Shown one piece after another: positions 8,623-17,003 of a DNA stretch of 42,967 bases (positions within the stretch are counted from its first letter, which is position 1; every line of letters begins with the position of its first letter). Source of the stretch: Bacteroidia bacterium (lineage in GTDB: Bacteria; Bacteroidota; Bacteroidia; CAILMK01; JBBDIG01); NCBI GenBank assembly GCA_040880525.1, contig JBBDIG010000013.1, positions 1 through 42,967 on the forward strand, given 5' to 3'. The translations under genes were made by a program, and so were the position numbers. Under the pieces are notes generated by a model. It was not told where the DNA came from, did no database searches, and saw only the letters and a list, made by a program, of their open reading frames with translations.

Positions 8623-11130
8623 TTATTCGGCTGCGATCATATTTGCAAAGAGCCGGTAAGCACCTGGCACTCCGGCAGGCAACTGACGGAAAAAAGCAAG
8701 TCCGGTATAAATAAATGCGCCCTTACCATGCCGGGTGTAGAGGAGCGCACCTTCCGTTGGCTCCTCATCCGGATCCTGGCCCTTCAGCAGAGCTTGATAA
8801 TTTTCATTCCATTCATCCGCAAAATATAATCCCCGTTCCTGCACCCATCCTTCCAGATCATTGATGCTTATTTTATTGGGAACATTGAAAATAGGATGCT
8901 CCGGATGCTGTACGGTCAATTCCGCTTCTTCTACCGTGATACGGTCGCGGGAAATGCGGAAAGGAAAAGGTCCGATGTCTTCCGTAACAAGTCCGCGGTT
9001 TGTGTTGTACTGCACGATGAAAGTGCCGCCTTGTTCTACATATTCCATAAGCCGGTCATGCTGAAAAGCCAGGCGTTCGCGCGTATTGAAAGCACGGATC
9101 CCGACAATTATTGCATCGTATTCTGAAAGGTCTCCGTTCTCAATTTCCTCATCGGTTAGCAATACCACGTTGTAGCCTACCTGCCGCAGGCTCTCCGGGA
9201 TTTCGTCACCTGATCCTGTGATATACCCGATATTCCGTCCTTCAATCTTCAGGTCCAGCTTCACCAGCTTTGCCTCCGCCTTTGGAAAAAGCGTTTGGGT
9301 AGGAATGTGATCATACGCTATCACCTGATATCCACGCGAAAAGGTGCTTATGCCATTTCCTGCACCCGTTTCAACGCTGGCGGTGAGCGTACCTGTAGAG
9401 GCTCCCTCTGGCGGAAATACCTGAAACGAAGTGCGCTGTTCATCACCCTTTGTACCCATCATCACCTGCTGTGTCTCGGGCTCTGCACGCCAGCCTTTTG
9501 GCAGTTCCAGCTTCACCCTAAGCTCCTGCTCCAGATCACGGCCTGCCTTTATCAGCAAGTCCACGTTGCGGGGTTCATTATTGGAAAAGATGTAAGAGTT
9601 AGCGGCAACGTTGATCATAACGGCCGGAGTCACTTCGAGATCCTGACTCAGTTCGCCACGCACCCTGTCAGTGGATTTATACACCACAGGCAACTCATAA
9701 GATATATTCTGAGCTCCAATGTTCAGGTCAACATTTACCATAACTGCCGCTTCGCCTTCGGGCCGGCTGGGGTCAGTGGGCCAGGCTACATTAAATAGCC
9801 CCGTGCCGGAAGCCTGTTCCAGCCAATATGGGTTTGAAGGAGACGCATCCTCCGGGATCGAAAGCTGCGTTTTAATTTCTATAGGAATATTGTAGCTTAA
9901 TTCACCCTCTTCAGGGGCAGTTCCAGCAGCAATGGTTTTGTCTTCCATTTTATATTGAAACCCGGAAACTCTGGCCGGAATATCAGCCCGGTGTACGATA
10001 AACAGGTTTACCTCTAATTCTGAACCGGTTGCTGCCACTTTGTCTTCTGCGCGTGCTTCCATGAACAAGCCGGCAGCCTGGGCAATAATCAATTTTAAAT
10101 CACGCTCTTTTACGCGTTTCCAATACATATCCGGGAGTTTTTCTATAGCACTATATGCTGCAAGAAGTTGAGGCAGTATTTCCTCCGGCCTTGCAGGATC
10201 GTACTTTTCAATAGCGTCAGCGATCTGTTTCTCTATTTCCTTCCCCCCTTTTATCCGGCCCCAGGAAGTTTTGATTCCGTCAAAAATGTCATTCTCAGGG
10301 AGCTTTCCTTTAACCAGCGTGAGATATTCCTCTTGCGTGCCGAATTGCCGTGAAGCTCCAAAACCCTGGCTCTTATGCTGACTCCGGCTCCTGGCCGCCA
10401 CTTCTGCGTAGGACTGCCCCAACAGCGGATTGTATGTTCCCACATCCACTGTCAGGATCGAATCAGAGGTTTTGGCCTTTTCGCGGATTTCAGGGAACCA
10501 CCACGTGCTGGAGTTCATTAAGAGTCTTTTTGTTTTCCATACTTCCACAAACTCGAAATGCTCCGGGAACCTCTCAGGATCAGCGGCAGCATGGAATGCT
10601 TCTTCGGCCAGGATGGCGGAAGCACTGTGGTGTCCGTGGCCTCCATAGTTATTGGTTGGGAACCGCGTAATAATGATATCCGGCCTGAACTTTCTTATCA
10701 CCCACACCACATCATTCAATATAGAGTCGTAGCCCCATTTGCTGAAAGTTTCTTCTGAAGTCTTGGAGTAGCCGAAGTCAACTGCGCGTGTAAAGAATTG
10801 CTCGGCCCCGTCCAGCCTGCGTGCAGCCAGCAGTTCCTGCGTACGGATAAGGCCCAGCAGATCCCCTTTTTCATTGCCGATAAGATTCTGGCCGCCATCA
10901 CCTCTGGTAAGACTGAGGTATCCGGTACGCGCCAGTTTCTCAGAAGCAAGATATGAGAGCAATCGTGTGTTTTCATCATCAGGATGCGCAGCGATGTAAA
11001 GCACGCTGACGAGTTGATTCATTTTCTTCATGGCAAGCAACAGATCTCCGGGAGAATTTCCGGTTGGCACCTGAGCAGCAGCCGTGGAAGAAATGATCAG
11101 AAGACATATAAGCAACCAGGATTTTTTCAT
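8623..11130 (-). CDS. PIG-L-type (LmbE-like) deacetylase, exported
   Basis: About 835 aa. The start at MKKSWLL (11130) gives a clean signal peptide ending AAAQ; two ATGs just upstream (11142, 11139) are alternatives. The N-terminal 250 residues are a PIG-L/LmbE zinc-dependent N-acetyl-hydrolase domain with the AHPDDE motif (about 53-57) and the second metal motif GGHGHHSASA. The rest is beta-rich: an NPCBM/NEW3-like Ig region and then an all-alpha/beta C-terminal domain like the ThuA/GATase-like fold (VILYTR-type core, YDAIIVGIRAF). Long PIG-L proteins of this layout are common in Bacteroidota. The substrate, probably an N-acetylated sugar or peptide conjugate, is not known. Confidence 0.88.
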   Translation of the reverse strand: MKKSWLLICLLIISSTAAAQVPTGNSPGDLLLAMKKMNQLVSVLYIAAHPDDENTRLLSYLASEKLARTGYLSLTRGDGGQNLIGNEKGDLLGLIRTQELLAARRLDGAEQFFTRAVDFGYSKTSEETFSKWGYDSILNDVVWVIRKFRPDIIITRFPTNNYGGHGHHSASAILAEEAFHAAADPERFPEHFEFVEVWKTKRLLMNSSTWWFPEIREKAKTSDSILTVDVGTYNPLLGQSYAEVAARSRSQHKSQGFGASRQFGTQEEYLTLVKGKLPENDIFDGIKTSWGRIKGGKEIEKQIADAIEKYDPARPEEILPQLLAAYSAIEKLPDMYWKRVKERDLKLIIAQAAGLFMEARAEDKVAATGSELEVNLFIVHRADIPARVSGFQYKMEDKTIAAGTAPEEGELSYNIPIEIKTQLSIPEDASPSNPYWLEQASGTGLFNVAWPTDPSRPEGEAAVMVNVDLNIGAQNISYELPVVYKSTDRVRGELSQDLEVTPAVMINVAANSYIFSNNEPRNVDLLIKAGRDLEQELRVKLELPKGWRAEPETQQVMMGTKGDEQRTSFQVFPPEGASTGTLTASVETGAGNGISTFSRGYQVIAYDHIPTQTLFPKAEAKLVKLDLKIEGRNIGYITGSGDEIPESLRQVGYNVVLLTDEEIENGDLSEYDAIIVGIRAFNTRERLAFQHDRLMEYVEQGGTFIVQYNTNRGLVTEDIGPFPFRISRDRITVEEAELTVQHPEHPIFNVPNKISINDLEGWVQERGLYFADEWNENYQALLKGQDPDEEPTEGALLYTRHGKGAFIYTGLAFFRQLPAGVPGAYRLFANMIAAE

Positions 11131-11157
11131 TTTTATCATCATTCTAAATTATGGCGT

Positions 11158-11165
11158 CAAAGATA
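11158..11165 (-). promoter_or_regulatory. Promoter of the PIG-L gene (-7 box)
   Basis: On the minus strand TATCTTTG is a perfect TAnnTTTG box, about 27 bp before the ATG at 11130. A TTTC resembling the -33 TTTG lies about 21 bp upstream of it, the spacing seen in Bacteroidota sigma-70 promoters. Confidence 0.5.
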
Positions 11166-11596
11166 GGAAATGCTTGTGCGGCTCAGGAAAGTCGCCTTTC
11201 CGGAGGTTGTGATGCTCCATTGAGCGTAAATTAAAATTCCTGATGTAAGGATTCTCCTGATTAATTAATCGAAATACCGGCAAAGAGACGTAGAATAAGT
11301 ATTGAAATGCTCCCGGCAACCATGATATTGCCCGTTTCCGGTAATTACAAAATAACATGCCGGAGCCAGAATAATAGAATATTTCCATTCCTTTTTCAGG
11401 CAAATCATTATTCAGCTCCGGTACATTTTCCAAAGTCTTACATCTGAGGCAGAGCGCGGCTCTTTTACCACGCCTGCGGCTGCACCGCAATTAAATTTGC
11501 TGATGATAAAACTATCAATTGGTAAAGGGAGAATAATGCTGTCTGAGAGGTGCATTTCTCCTGCTTTTACTTATCCATAAAATTAAAATTTTAAGT
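11166..11596 (+). other. Intergenic region between divergent genes, no gene seen
   Basis: The 430 bp between the PIG-L promoter and the T9SS gene hold no convincing gene. A minus-strand open frame at 11149-11490 has no coding character. The last 80 bp before 11597 are AT-rich and probably carry the promoter of the plus-strand gene. Confidence 0.5.
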
Positions 11597-13312
11597 ATGA
11601 AACACAAGCTTTACTCAAAACAGAAGCAGGTACAAAAAACGGACATGACGCGGGCGGTAACGATTGCGGCCCTCACCAGCTCAGGTACGGGATTGATCCT
11701 TGCCTTTTTTATTTTCCTGAATGTAGGAGGTATAAAGGATGTATTGGCTGGAACTGATATGACATATTATTCGCGCACCAGCGGAGACTGGAACGATAAA
11801 AATACCTGGTCATCAACCGGGCATGATGGCGAAAAGGCGCATTCCATACCGGGCGAAAATGATATTGTTTATATTAAAGGCGCTGACGTCAGAGTGAAAC
11901 GTAATGAAAAGTGCAGATCGATTTTTATTACCGGTTCTTCCTCTATTACCACATTTACAATTGGCGCCAAAAAAACACTGGAGGTTTCCGGAGACATTAA
12001 TATAGATATGAATGGCGATTCCAAAAGTCTCGCGGTACTGGTAGATCAGGAAGGGGCATTAAAAGTAGCCGGTAATTTTAATGTGAAAGGGGAGGGCACC
12101 TCATGGACCTACCTCTGGTTTGACAGCAGCAACAGCGAAATTTCCGGTGATATAAACCTGAATGCAGAAGAGCAGGCCGGCATTATGTACTACACTTTTG
12201 GCAATGCCACAACCCAGGTAGCCGGAAACCTCAACCTGCAACAGAACGGGGCCGGGGCCATTGTTTCATTTAAGCAGGACCACACCAGCGAAGTGGCCAT
12301 AGCGGGAGATATTAAATTCTCCGCATCGGAAGAAGGCAAGGCTGCGCTTTTACTCAATGATCAATCTGTTCTTACGCTCAACGGAAATATTCATCGGATG
12401 GCAGCGCCAGCGAACTTTGGATTATTCTCAGCCACGGAAAATGCCACGCTTGTGCTTGCCGGCTCTGACAAGCAGTTGCTGTCCGCCAGTGCGGGTGCAG
12501 GAACTGACGGTATATATTATAATAATGTTAAAATCAATAACAGTTCAGCCTCTGTTCCGCAAGTGGTGCTTGAAGGCACTGTATTTATTAAAGGAAAATT
12601 CAGTTTTAAAAGAGGCATTGTTGAAACCACTCAGAAAAATCAAATAACCTTCGGCCCTGCCGGAAATTTTGAGAAGCGAAACAGTGCCAGCTATATCATG
12701 GGTCCTGGTGAAGAAACTGAGAACCCGGAAGGCAATCCGCTGCCTGTAGATCTTCTCACGTATGACGTGAAGCCGCTTAATAGCAATGTGGTGGTGGCAT
12801 GGGCTACCGCTTCAGAATTGAACAACGATTACTTTACGCTGGAACGCAGCAGTGATGGCCATACCTTCAGCCACCTCACCACAGTAAAGGGTGCAGGCAC
12901 TTCTCAGCAAACGAAAAAATATGCATTTCTGGACAAAAGTCCGTTGCCTGGCACCTCGTATTATCAACTTCGCCAGACCGGTTTTGATGGCGCAATCGAG
13001 GCCTTTCCGGTAAAGTGGGTAAACCGTGGAAATACTAATATCAATGCAGAGCCGCTGGCATTAAAGGAAATAGGCCCAAATCCTTTCGTATCGCAATTTA
13101 GCCTGAGCTACCGGGCCGGCAATACGTCTCCCGTAAACCTTACTCTCCTGGATCTTAATGGCAGGCTGCTCCACACCAAAATCATCAACAGCAACAGAGG
13201 AGTTAACGCATACACATACTTAGAAGGTGGAAGCCTCGAAAGCGGAATTTATTTCCTTGTGCTTGAGCAAAATGGCGCTAAAGTAACGAAGAGGCTAATC
13301 AAAAGAAGCTAA
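11597..13312 (+). CDS. Type IX-secreted surface protein, beta-solenoid-like
   Basis: This 571-aa protein has a long basic N-terminus followed by a hydrophobic signal (about 22-45). Residues 55-90 carry the SGDWNDKNTWS / IPGENDIVYI pattern that opens many Bacteroidota surface beta-helix proteins. After it comes a region of repeated short beta strands (VSGDINI, VAGNFNV, ISGDINL, VAGNLNL, IAGDIKF, LNGNIH), one strand set about every 22-30 residues, as in right-handed beta-helices. A stretch near 390-470 (LPVDLLTYDVKPLNSNVVVAWATA) is a linker domain typical of this group. The last 75 residues are a T9SS sorting domain (IGPNPF, LLDLNGRLLH, ESGIYFLVL, KRLIKR). The gliding/Por machinery would export it to the cell surface or medium. 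No enzymatic site was found. Confidence 0.85.
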   Translation: MKHKLYSKQKQVQKTDMTRAVTIAALTSSGTGLILAFFIFLNVGGIKDVLAGTDMTYYSRTSGDWNDKNTWSSTGHDGEKAHSIPGENDIVYIKGADVRVKRNEKCRSIFITGSSSITTFTIGAKKTLEVSGDINIDMNGDSKSLAVLVDQEGALKVAGNFNVKGEGTSWTYLWFDSSNSEISGDINLNAEEQAGIMYYTFGNATTQVAGNLNLQQNGAGAIVSFKQDHTSEVAIAGDIKFSASEEGKAALLLNDQSVLTLNGNIHRMAAPANFGLFSATENATLVLAGSDKQLLSASAGAGTDGIYYNNVKINNSSASVPQVVLEGTVFIKGKFSFKRGIVETTQKNQITFGPAGNFEKRNSASYIMGPGEETENPEGNPLPVDLLTYDVKPLNSNVVVAWATASELNNDYFTLERSSDGHTFSHLTTVKGAGTSQQTKKYAFLDKSPLPGTSYYQLRQTGFDGAIEAFPVKWVNRGNTNINAEPLALKEIGPNPFVSQFSLSYRAGNTSPVNLTLLDLNGRLLHTKIINSNRGVNAYTYLEGGSLESGIYFLVLEQNGAKVTKRLIKRS

Positions 13313-13347
13313 TCATTTTTTTTCACATTTATCAATTTTACATTATC

Positions 13348-13509
13348 ATGGACACATTGTATTTGGTTATTAAGAAAAACCAGGTATTGGCTTGCAGAAA
13401 TTCCTACGCAGAAGCTTTTGAAGTTGCCGCAAATATTGCGGAAAGCAACATCCAGAAGCTGGAACTTGCCAAAAAAGGCAGCGGAAAAAAGGAAATGGCC
13501 CAGGCTTAA
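13348..13509 (+). CDS. Small protein of 53 residues, unknown function
   Basis: The ORF begins ATG at 13348, 35 bp after the T9SS gene, and ends at TAA 13507-13509. The product starts MDTLYLVIKKNQVLA, continues with an Ala/Glu-rich helix (SYAEAFEVAANIAES) and ends in a Lys/Gly tail (AKKGSGKKEMAQA). Amino-acid use is clean coding-like, and a strong Rho-independent terminator follows 30 bp later, so it is probably the last gene of the same transcript. I do not recognise it. It is cytosolic, with no signal and no cysteine pair. Confidence 0.6.
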   Translation: MDTLYLVIKKNQVLACRNSYAEAFEVAANIAESNIQKLELAKKGSGKKEMAQA

Positions 13510-13539
13510 TAAGCAACAGTATATGCTATTAAAACCAGG

Positions 13540-13580
13540 AACCGGCTGTAGCTTCTGCTACAAGCCGGTTTTCTTTTTTT
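13540..13580 (+). terminator. Rho-independent terminator
   Basis: AACCGGCTGTAGC pairs with GCTACAAGCCGGTT (13557-13570) with one bulge, around the loop TTCT. A T-rich run follows (13571-13580). It ends the T9SS gene/53-aa gene transcript. Confidence 0.85.
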
Positions 13581-13734
13581 AATTGATTACCAGGCAGCCT
13601 GAGATGCATAGCACCAAAGAGCAGCTTTCCAGCGCAGGAACCAAATATTCAGTGATGACCACCAAGGGTATGTTCCGGCAGCGAACGGATTTGACCTTGT
13701 TCAGCAATCTGGGGAAGTGCTTTGCAAAGGCATT

Positions 13735-13808
13735 GGACCCGTAGCTCAACCGGATAGAGCACCTGACTACGGATCAGGAGGTTTGGGGTTCGAATCCCTT
13801 CGGGTTCA
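13735..13808 (+). tRNA. tRNA-Arg (anticodon ACG)
   Basis: A full cloverleaf can be folded. The acceptor is GGACCCG/CGGGTTC with one G-U, discriminator A. The D arm is GCTC/GAGC. The anticodon stem is CCTGA/TCAGG with loop CTACGGA and anticodon ACG at 13769-13771, and the T loop is TTCGAAT with a GGGG/CCCT stem. The 3' CCA is not encoded (CAT follows), as is usual in Bacteroidota. Wobble A34 would be deaminated to inosine, reading CGU, CGC and CGA. Confidence 0.95.
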
Positions 13809-13813
13809 CATAG

Positions 13814-13853
13814 AAAGCCTTGTGAAGTTAATCTTCGCAAGGCTTTTTGTTTT
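13814..13853 (+). terminator. Terminator after tRNA-Arg
   Basis: AAAGCCTTGTGAAG (13814-13827) pairs with CTTCGCAAGGCTTT (13833-13846) with one mismatch around TTAAT, followed by TTGTTTT. It starts 5 bp after the tRNA. Confidence 0.85.
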
Positions 13854-13919
13854 AGGTGCCGCTGCCGCGCATGTCCTTCGCTTTTTCTATCGTGATAAAA
13901 ACTCTTTAGGCGGCAAAAG

Positions 13920-13960
13920 ATCAGTAACACTGTCCTTCAGGGCGGGGTAAGAACAAGCCT
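13920..13960 (-). repeat. MITE-like repeat, partial copy (arm C)
   Basis: Starts ATCAGT and continues AACACTGTCCTTCAGGGCGG, then GGTAAGAACAAGCC. It matches, position for position with a few changes, the arms of the 153-bp inverted repeat at 28593-28745 and the half-copy at 37831-37907. It ends exactly at the stop of the hicB remnant. Confidence 0.6.
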
Positions 13961-14169
13961 TATTTTTTCACCTTATCTGAAATTGCTTGCTTCACAAATT
14001 TATTTAAAGAAAGCCCGGATCCCAAAGCCCTTCTCATCGCCTTTTGATGCAGTTCAGGCATTTTTCGTACGTTAAATGAACCCCTATAACCTTTCCCGGG
14101 ATCCTTATCTTACGCACTGAAAGAAACCGTGGTAATGTAGTTTTTACAGGTAAGTGAATTCTTTTTCAT
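13960..14169 (-). pseudogene. hicB-like antitoxin remnant with the middle deleted
   Basis: From ATG 14169 the minus strand reads MKKNSLTCKNYITTVSFSA, then a stop (TAA). In the same frame it continues DKDPGKGYRGSFNVRKMPEL, then HQKAMRRALGSGLSLNKFVK and QAISDKVKK, with a TAA ending at 13960. The first 19 residues match the start of HicB antitoxins (K-Y-x-V-x-FSA). The end matches the HicB ribbon-helix-helix (GSFNVR-PELH-KA-SLNKFV-AI). About 60 middle residues of a normal 110-130 aa HicB are missing and the join carries a stop. No hicA was found upstream, although a weak trace cannot be excluded. This is a dead toxin-antitoxin locus. Confidence 0.6.
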
Positions 14170-14337
14170 ATCCTTAAGAAAACCAAAATTAGGTTTTAAG
14201 CGAAGGTTTACTTAAAGCCGGACATCGAAGCGGGAAAGTATGGCTCACCCTCACCCAATAACCTAAATTTGTTTTCCGGGAGGGATTTGAAATTTAAAGA
14301 CAACTGAAAATTAATTCATAAAATTAATAGAAGATTT

Positions 14338-14898
14338 ATGAAACAATTCCTCAAAGCCATCCATGCGGTGGACGATGCGATCCTTGACGAGTACATTTCA
14401 TGCTGGGAGGAGTTCAGCGTAAAAAGAAAAACCATTATCACTGCCGAAGATCAGGTGCAGCGGCACATGTTCTTTGTGCGGGAAGGAATTCAAAAGTCCT
14501 ACTACATTGATGATGGGAAAGAGCATGTAATCGCCTTCACATACCCGCCATCATTTTCCGGGATCCCGGATTCGTTCCTGCCGCAGAAGCCTTCAAAGTA
14601 TTTCCTGGAAACCATCACTGACAGCAAGTTCCTGCGCCTGTCTTACAGGATGCACCAGGAAATGATGGCGCGTTACAGGCCAAAAGAAACACTCTTCAGA
14701 ATTGCCACCGAAATGGTACTTATAGGTTTGATACAGCGGCATCACGAGTTAATGGCTTTCGATATTGAGACGCGTTTTAAAACGATGATGCAGCGAAGTC
14801 CGCACCTGCTGAATATGATCCCGCACAAGGATCTCGCCTCATACCTGCGCATAAACCCCACAAATTTCAGTAAGCTCCTTTCATCGGTAACCATTTAA
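14338..14898 (+). CDS. Crp/Fnr-family transcriptional regulator
   Basis: This 186-aa protein has a cyclic-nucleotide-binding-like beta-barrel (residues 15-115: FSVKRKTIITAEDQ, MFFVREGIQKSYYI, VIAFTYPPSFSG) and a short helix-turn-helix at the C-terminus (IPHKDLASYLRINPTNFSKL). This is the usual form of short Bacteroidota Crp-like regulators, which often lack the arginine needed to bind cAMP; the ligand is unknown. It is followed at 57 bp by an alpha/beta hydrolase gene on the same strand, and local regulation of that gene is likely but not shown. Confidence 0.88.
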   Translation: MKQFLKAIHAVDDAILDEYISCWEEFSVKRKTIITAEDQVQRHMFFVREGIQKSYYIDDGKEHVIAFTYPPSFSGIPDSFLPQKPSKYFLETITDSKFLRLSYRMHQEMMARYRPKETLFRIATEMVLIGLIQRHHELMAFDIETRFKTMMQRSPHLLNMIPHKDLASYLRINPTNFSKLLSSVTI

Positions 14899-14955
14899 AT
14901 CTTGGTATAGACAAAGGTTTGCCGGCATTTGTCAGGTGAGATTTGCCTCAAAAAA

Positions 14956-15873
14956 ATGATGAGACATCTTTTCACTTTAATAATGCTGATTACTATGAAT
15001 AATACAATGCAAGCCCAATCTTGGGTTGACACGGTTCAATATCCGTTCGCCCACCATTATTTCCAACTGGAAGCGGGACGGATGCACTACGTTGACGAAG
15101 GAGAAGGAGAGGTGATCCTGTTTGTACATGGAACGCCAACATGGTCATTTCTTTATCGCGATATGATCAGGGAGCTTTCCAAAAGCCATCGGTGCATCGC
15201 GATAGACCATCTCGGCTTCGGACTCTCAGATAAGCCGCAGGATTTTCCGGGAACACCGCAGGCCCACGCCCGGAATTTGTCCGCCTTTATACAGGCGCTG
15301 GACCTGAAAGATATTACCCTGGTGGTACATGACTTTGGTGGCCCCATCGGATTGTCTGCCGCTATAGCCGAACCGGTGCGGATAAAGAAAATCGTTCTCT
15401 TCAATACATGGCTGTGGGAGACGGCCTCTGACCCCGGAGCCAGAAAGGTGGATAAGATCGTGAACAGCGCGCTGGGCCGGTTCCTCTACCTGCGAATGAA
15501 TTTTTCACCCAAAGTTTTGCTGAAGAAAGGATTTGCGGATAAAGCCAATCTGACGAAAAATATTCACCGGCAATATCTCCTTCCTTTTCCTGACAAAACT
15601 TCCCGCTATCCACTATTGAGGCTGGCGAAATCGCTGGTTGGCGCATCTTCCTGGTATCAGGAACAATGGGAATTGTTGCACAAAATCAGCGATAAGCCGT
15701 GGCTCCTGGTGTGGGGCACGAAGGATAAATTCATCACAACGGGTTACCTGGAAAAATGGAGGACAAGGCTTCCTGAAGCCAGGATCGTGGAAATGGATTG
15801 CGGGCATTTTGTGCAGGAAGAAATGTCCGGGGAGGCCATCATTGCAATGAAAGACTTTCTGAGTGATGAGTAA
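14956..15873 (+). CDS. Alpha/beta hydrolase, haloalkane-dehalogenase-like, exported
   Basis: I choose the ATG at 14956 (MMRHLFTLIML), which gives a signal peptide ending MQAQ, over the upstream frame start at 14929. The protein is about 305 aa. The oxyanion motif is HGTPTW, the nucleophile elbow is VVHDFGGPIG with an Asp nucleophile, the second acid is in WGTKDKF, and the catalytic His is in CGHFVQEE. An Asp nucleophile places it with haloalkane dehalogenases and epoxide hydrolases, not with esterases. The residue after the nucleophile is Phe where dehalogenases have the halide-binding Trp, so true dehalogenase activity is doubtful. It lies 57 bp after the Crp-like gene. Confidence 0.85.
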   Translation: MMRHLFTLIMLITMNNTMQAQSWVDTVQYPFAHHYFQLEAGRMHYVDEGEGEVILFVHGTPTWSFLYRDMIRELSKSHRCIAIDHLGFGLSDKPQDFPGTPQAHARNLSAFIQALDLKDITLVVHDFGGPIGLSAAIAEPVRIKKIVLFNTWLWETASDPGARKVDKIVNSALGRFLYLRMNFSPKVLLKKGFADKANLTKNIHRQYLLPFPDKTSRYPLLRLAKSLVGASSWYQEQWELLHKISDKPWLLVWGTKDKFITTGYLEKWRTRLPEARIVEMDCGHFVQEEMSGEAIIAMKDFLSDE

Positions 15874-15943
15874 GCTATTGAGGCATAACGCTCTTCCTTT
15901 AAAATATCAGCAGAGCCAATTTACTTTTTAAATAAGTGGATGA

Positions 15944-16198
15944 AAATATAATCTGCAACCGGGATTCCTTACAGCCTCTTGTTGCACCTGGCGCGGTGGC
16001 GATGCTGTTCCGGGTTTTATTTCGCCATATCTTTATGATGTGCTGAAAGAAAAAGCATCGTCAAAAGCCGTAAACGCCTTGAAAAGCAAAGAATCTGGAT
16101 TGGCAGTAGCGGTTTTTACCTGCTTTTTTTCATTACAAAATCGCTCGGATGCGGATCGAAAAACGAGATTCGGAACAGGAAACAGGCTTAAATGCTGA
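15944..16198 (+). other. Open frame without start codon, possible gene remnant
   Basis: Between the hydrolase and the SPOR gene (405 bp) the only notable thing is an 84-codon open stretch with protein-like composition (CCTWRGGDAVPGFISPYLYD, then VLKEKASSKAVNALKSKES). There is no ATG, GTG or TTG near its upstream end and I do not recognise it. It could be a gene fragment or chance. Confidence 0.2.
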
Positions 16199-16225
16199 AC
16201 TCGTTCTTACATGTGTAACCAAGCT

Positions 16226-16252
16226 GTAAAATCAGCCTAAAATGAATTTTAC
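16226..16252 (+). promoter_or_regulatory. Inverted repeat upstream of the SPOR gene
   Basis: GTAAAAT (16226-16232) and ATTTTAC (16246-16252) form a perfect 7-bp dyad with a 13-bp spacer, 27 bp before the start codon. It could be an operator or a weak hairpin in the leader; chance is possible in AT-rich DNA. Confidence 0.2.
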
Positions 16253-16278
16253 CCGGAACATTTAAAAAATAAGTTAAA

Positions 16279-16878
16279 ATGAAAAAAGCACTACTGACAA
16301 TGGCTATTGCAATGGGAGCCATCACAATTTCCCAGGCGCAGGTTCTTCCGTTCAACAAGCAGGATAATAAATCTAAACGCGTTTCGAATTCGGAAACGAG
16401 TGCCGCTGAAAGTGAGAATCATAAGGTAAATCTTCAGGTACAATCAGTTTTGGCCGATGTAAAAATGGAGATTGTCAACGGGATGGTATTGCCGGAACTG
16501 GAAACTCCCGAAGAGGTGGAAGTAGATTCGTTAATCGCTTCGGACAATATTCCTGAAGTGGCGCCAGAACCTGAAAAATCTGATATTCCAATTGATATTT
16601 TTGACATTGAGAATAAGCATTCAACGGAAAATCCTGATTTCAGCAATGCCGATATTTATCTGGTAGTTGGAGCCTTTGAAATTCCTGAAAATGCGGCAAA
16701 GCTTCAGAACCAAATGAGTGAAAAAGGAATCCAGTCACAATCCCTGTATAATAAAGAGCGGAACCTTCACTATATCTATGTGGAGCAGGCCGGAACGATT
16801 GAGGAGGCCGAACAGAACATTTTGCGCATCCGCAGGGATGTAGTTCCTGATGCGTGGATCTATGTAAAAATAAAATAG
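16279..16878 (+). CDS. Exported SPOR-domain protein
   Basis: 199 aa. A signal peptide (MKKALLTMAIAMGAITISQAQ) is followed by an acidic, low-complexity middle (about 25-120). The C-terminal 75 residues form a SPOR-like domain: DIYLVVGAFEIPENAAKLQN, EKGIQSQSLYNKERNLHYIY and EEAEQNILRIRRD. SPOR domains bind glycan strands that lack stem peptides, often at division or growth sites. A repeated-strand SPOR with this signature is common in Bacteroidota PorE/OmpA-type envelope proteins, but no OmpA domain is present here. It is monocistronic, ending at a bidirectional terminator. Confidence 0.8.
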   Translation: MKKALLTMAIAMGAITISQAQVLPFNKQDNKSKRVSNSETSAAESENHKVNLQVQSVLADVKMEIVNGMVLPELETPEEVEVDSLIASDNIPEVAPEPEKSDIPIDIFDIENKHSTENPDFSNADIYLVVGAFEIPENAAKLQNQMSEKGIQSQSLYNKERNLHYIYVEQAGTIEEAEQNILRIRRDVVPDAWIYVKIK

Positions 16879-16913
16879 CCGGTTTTACTTTTCAGGCGCC
16901 TTTTTATAAAATC

Positions 16914-16952
16914 AAAAGCCCCATCCTGTTCTGCACGGGAAGGGGCTTTTAG
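16914..16952. terminator. Bidirectional terminator between convergent genes
   Basis: AAAAGCCCC (16914-16922) pairs perfectly with GGGGCTTTT (16942-16950). A-rich sequence precedes it and T-rich sequence follows, so it can stop both the SPOR gene and, on the other strand, the alpha-2-macroglobulin gene. Confidence 0.8.
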
Positions 16953-17003
16953 TTGGTATGCTTCAGGTTCATTTCTCCTGTGGCCAGACCGGAATCGCAG
17001 ATT

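Noticed and set aside
11149-11490. Minus-strand open frame of 113 codons
   Set aside because: Its residue mix (many Cys, Arg, Pro and Tyr in no pattern) is not coding-like, and it overlaps the PIG-L promoter box.
13604-13743. 47-codon plus-strand frame ending inside tRNA-Arg
   Set aside because: It runs into the tRNA, has no neighbour on the same transcript and lies between a terminator and a tRNA; probably chance.
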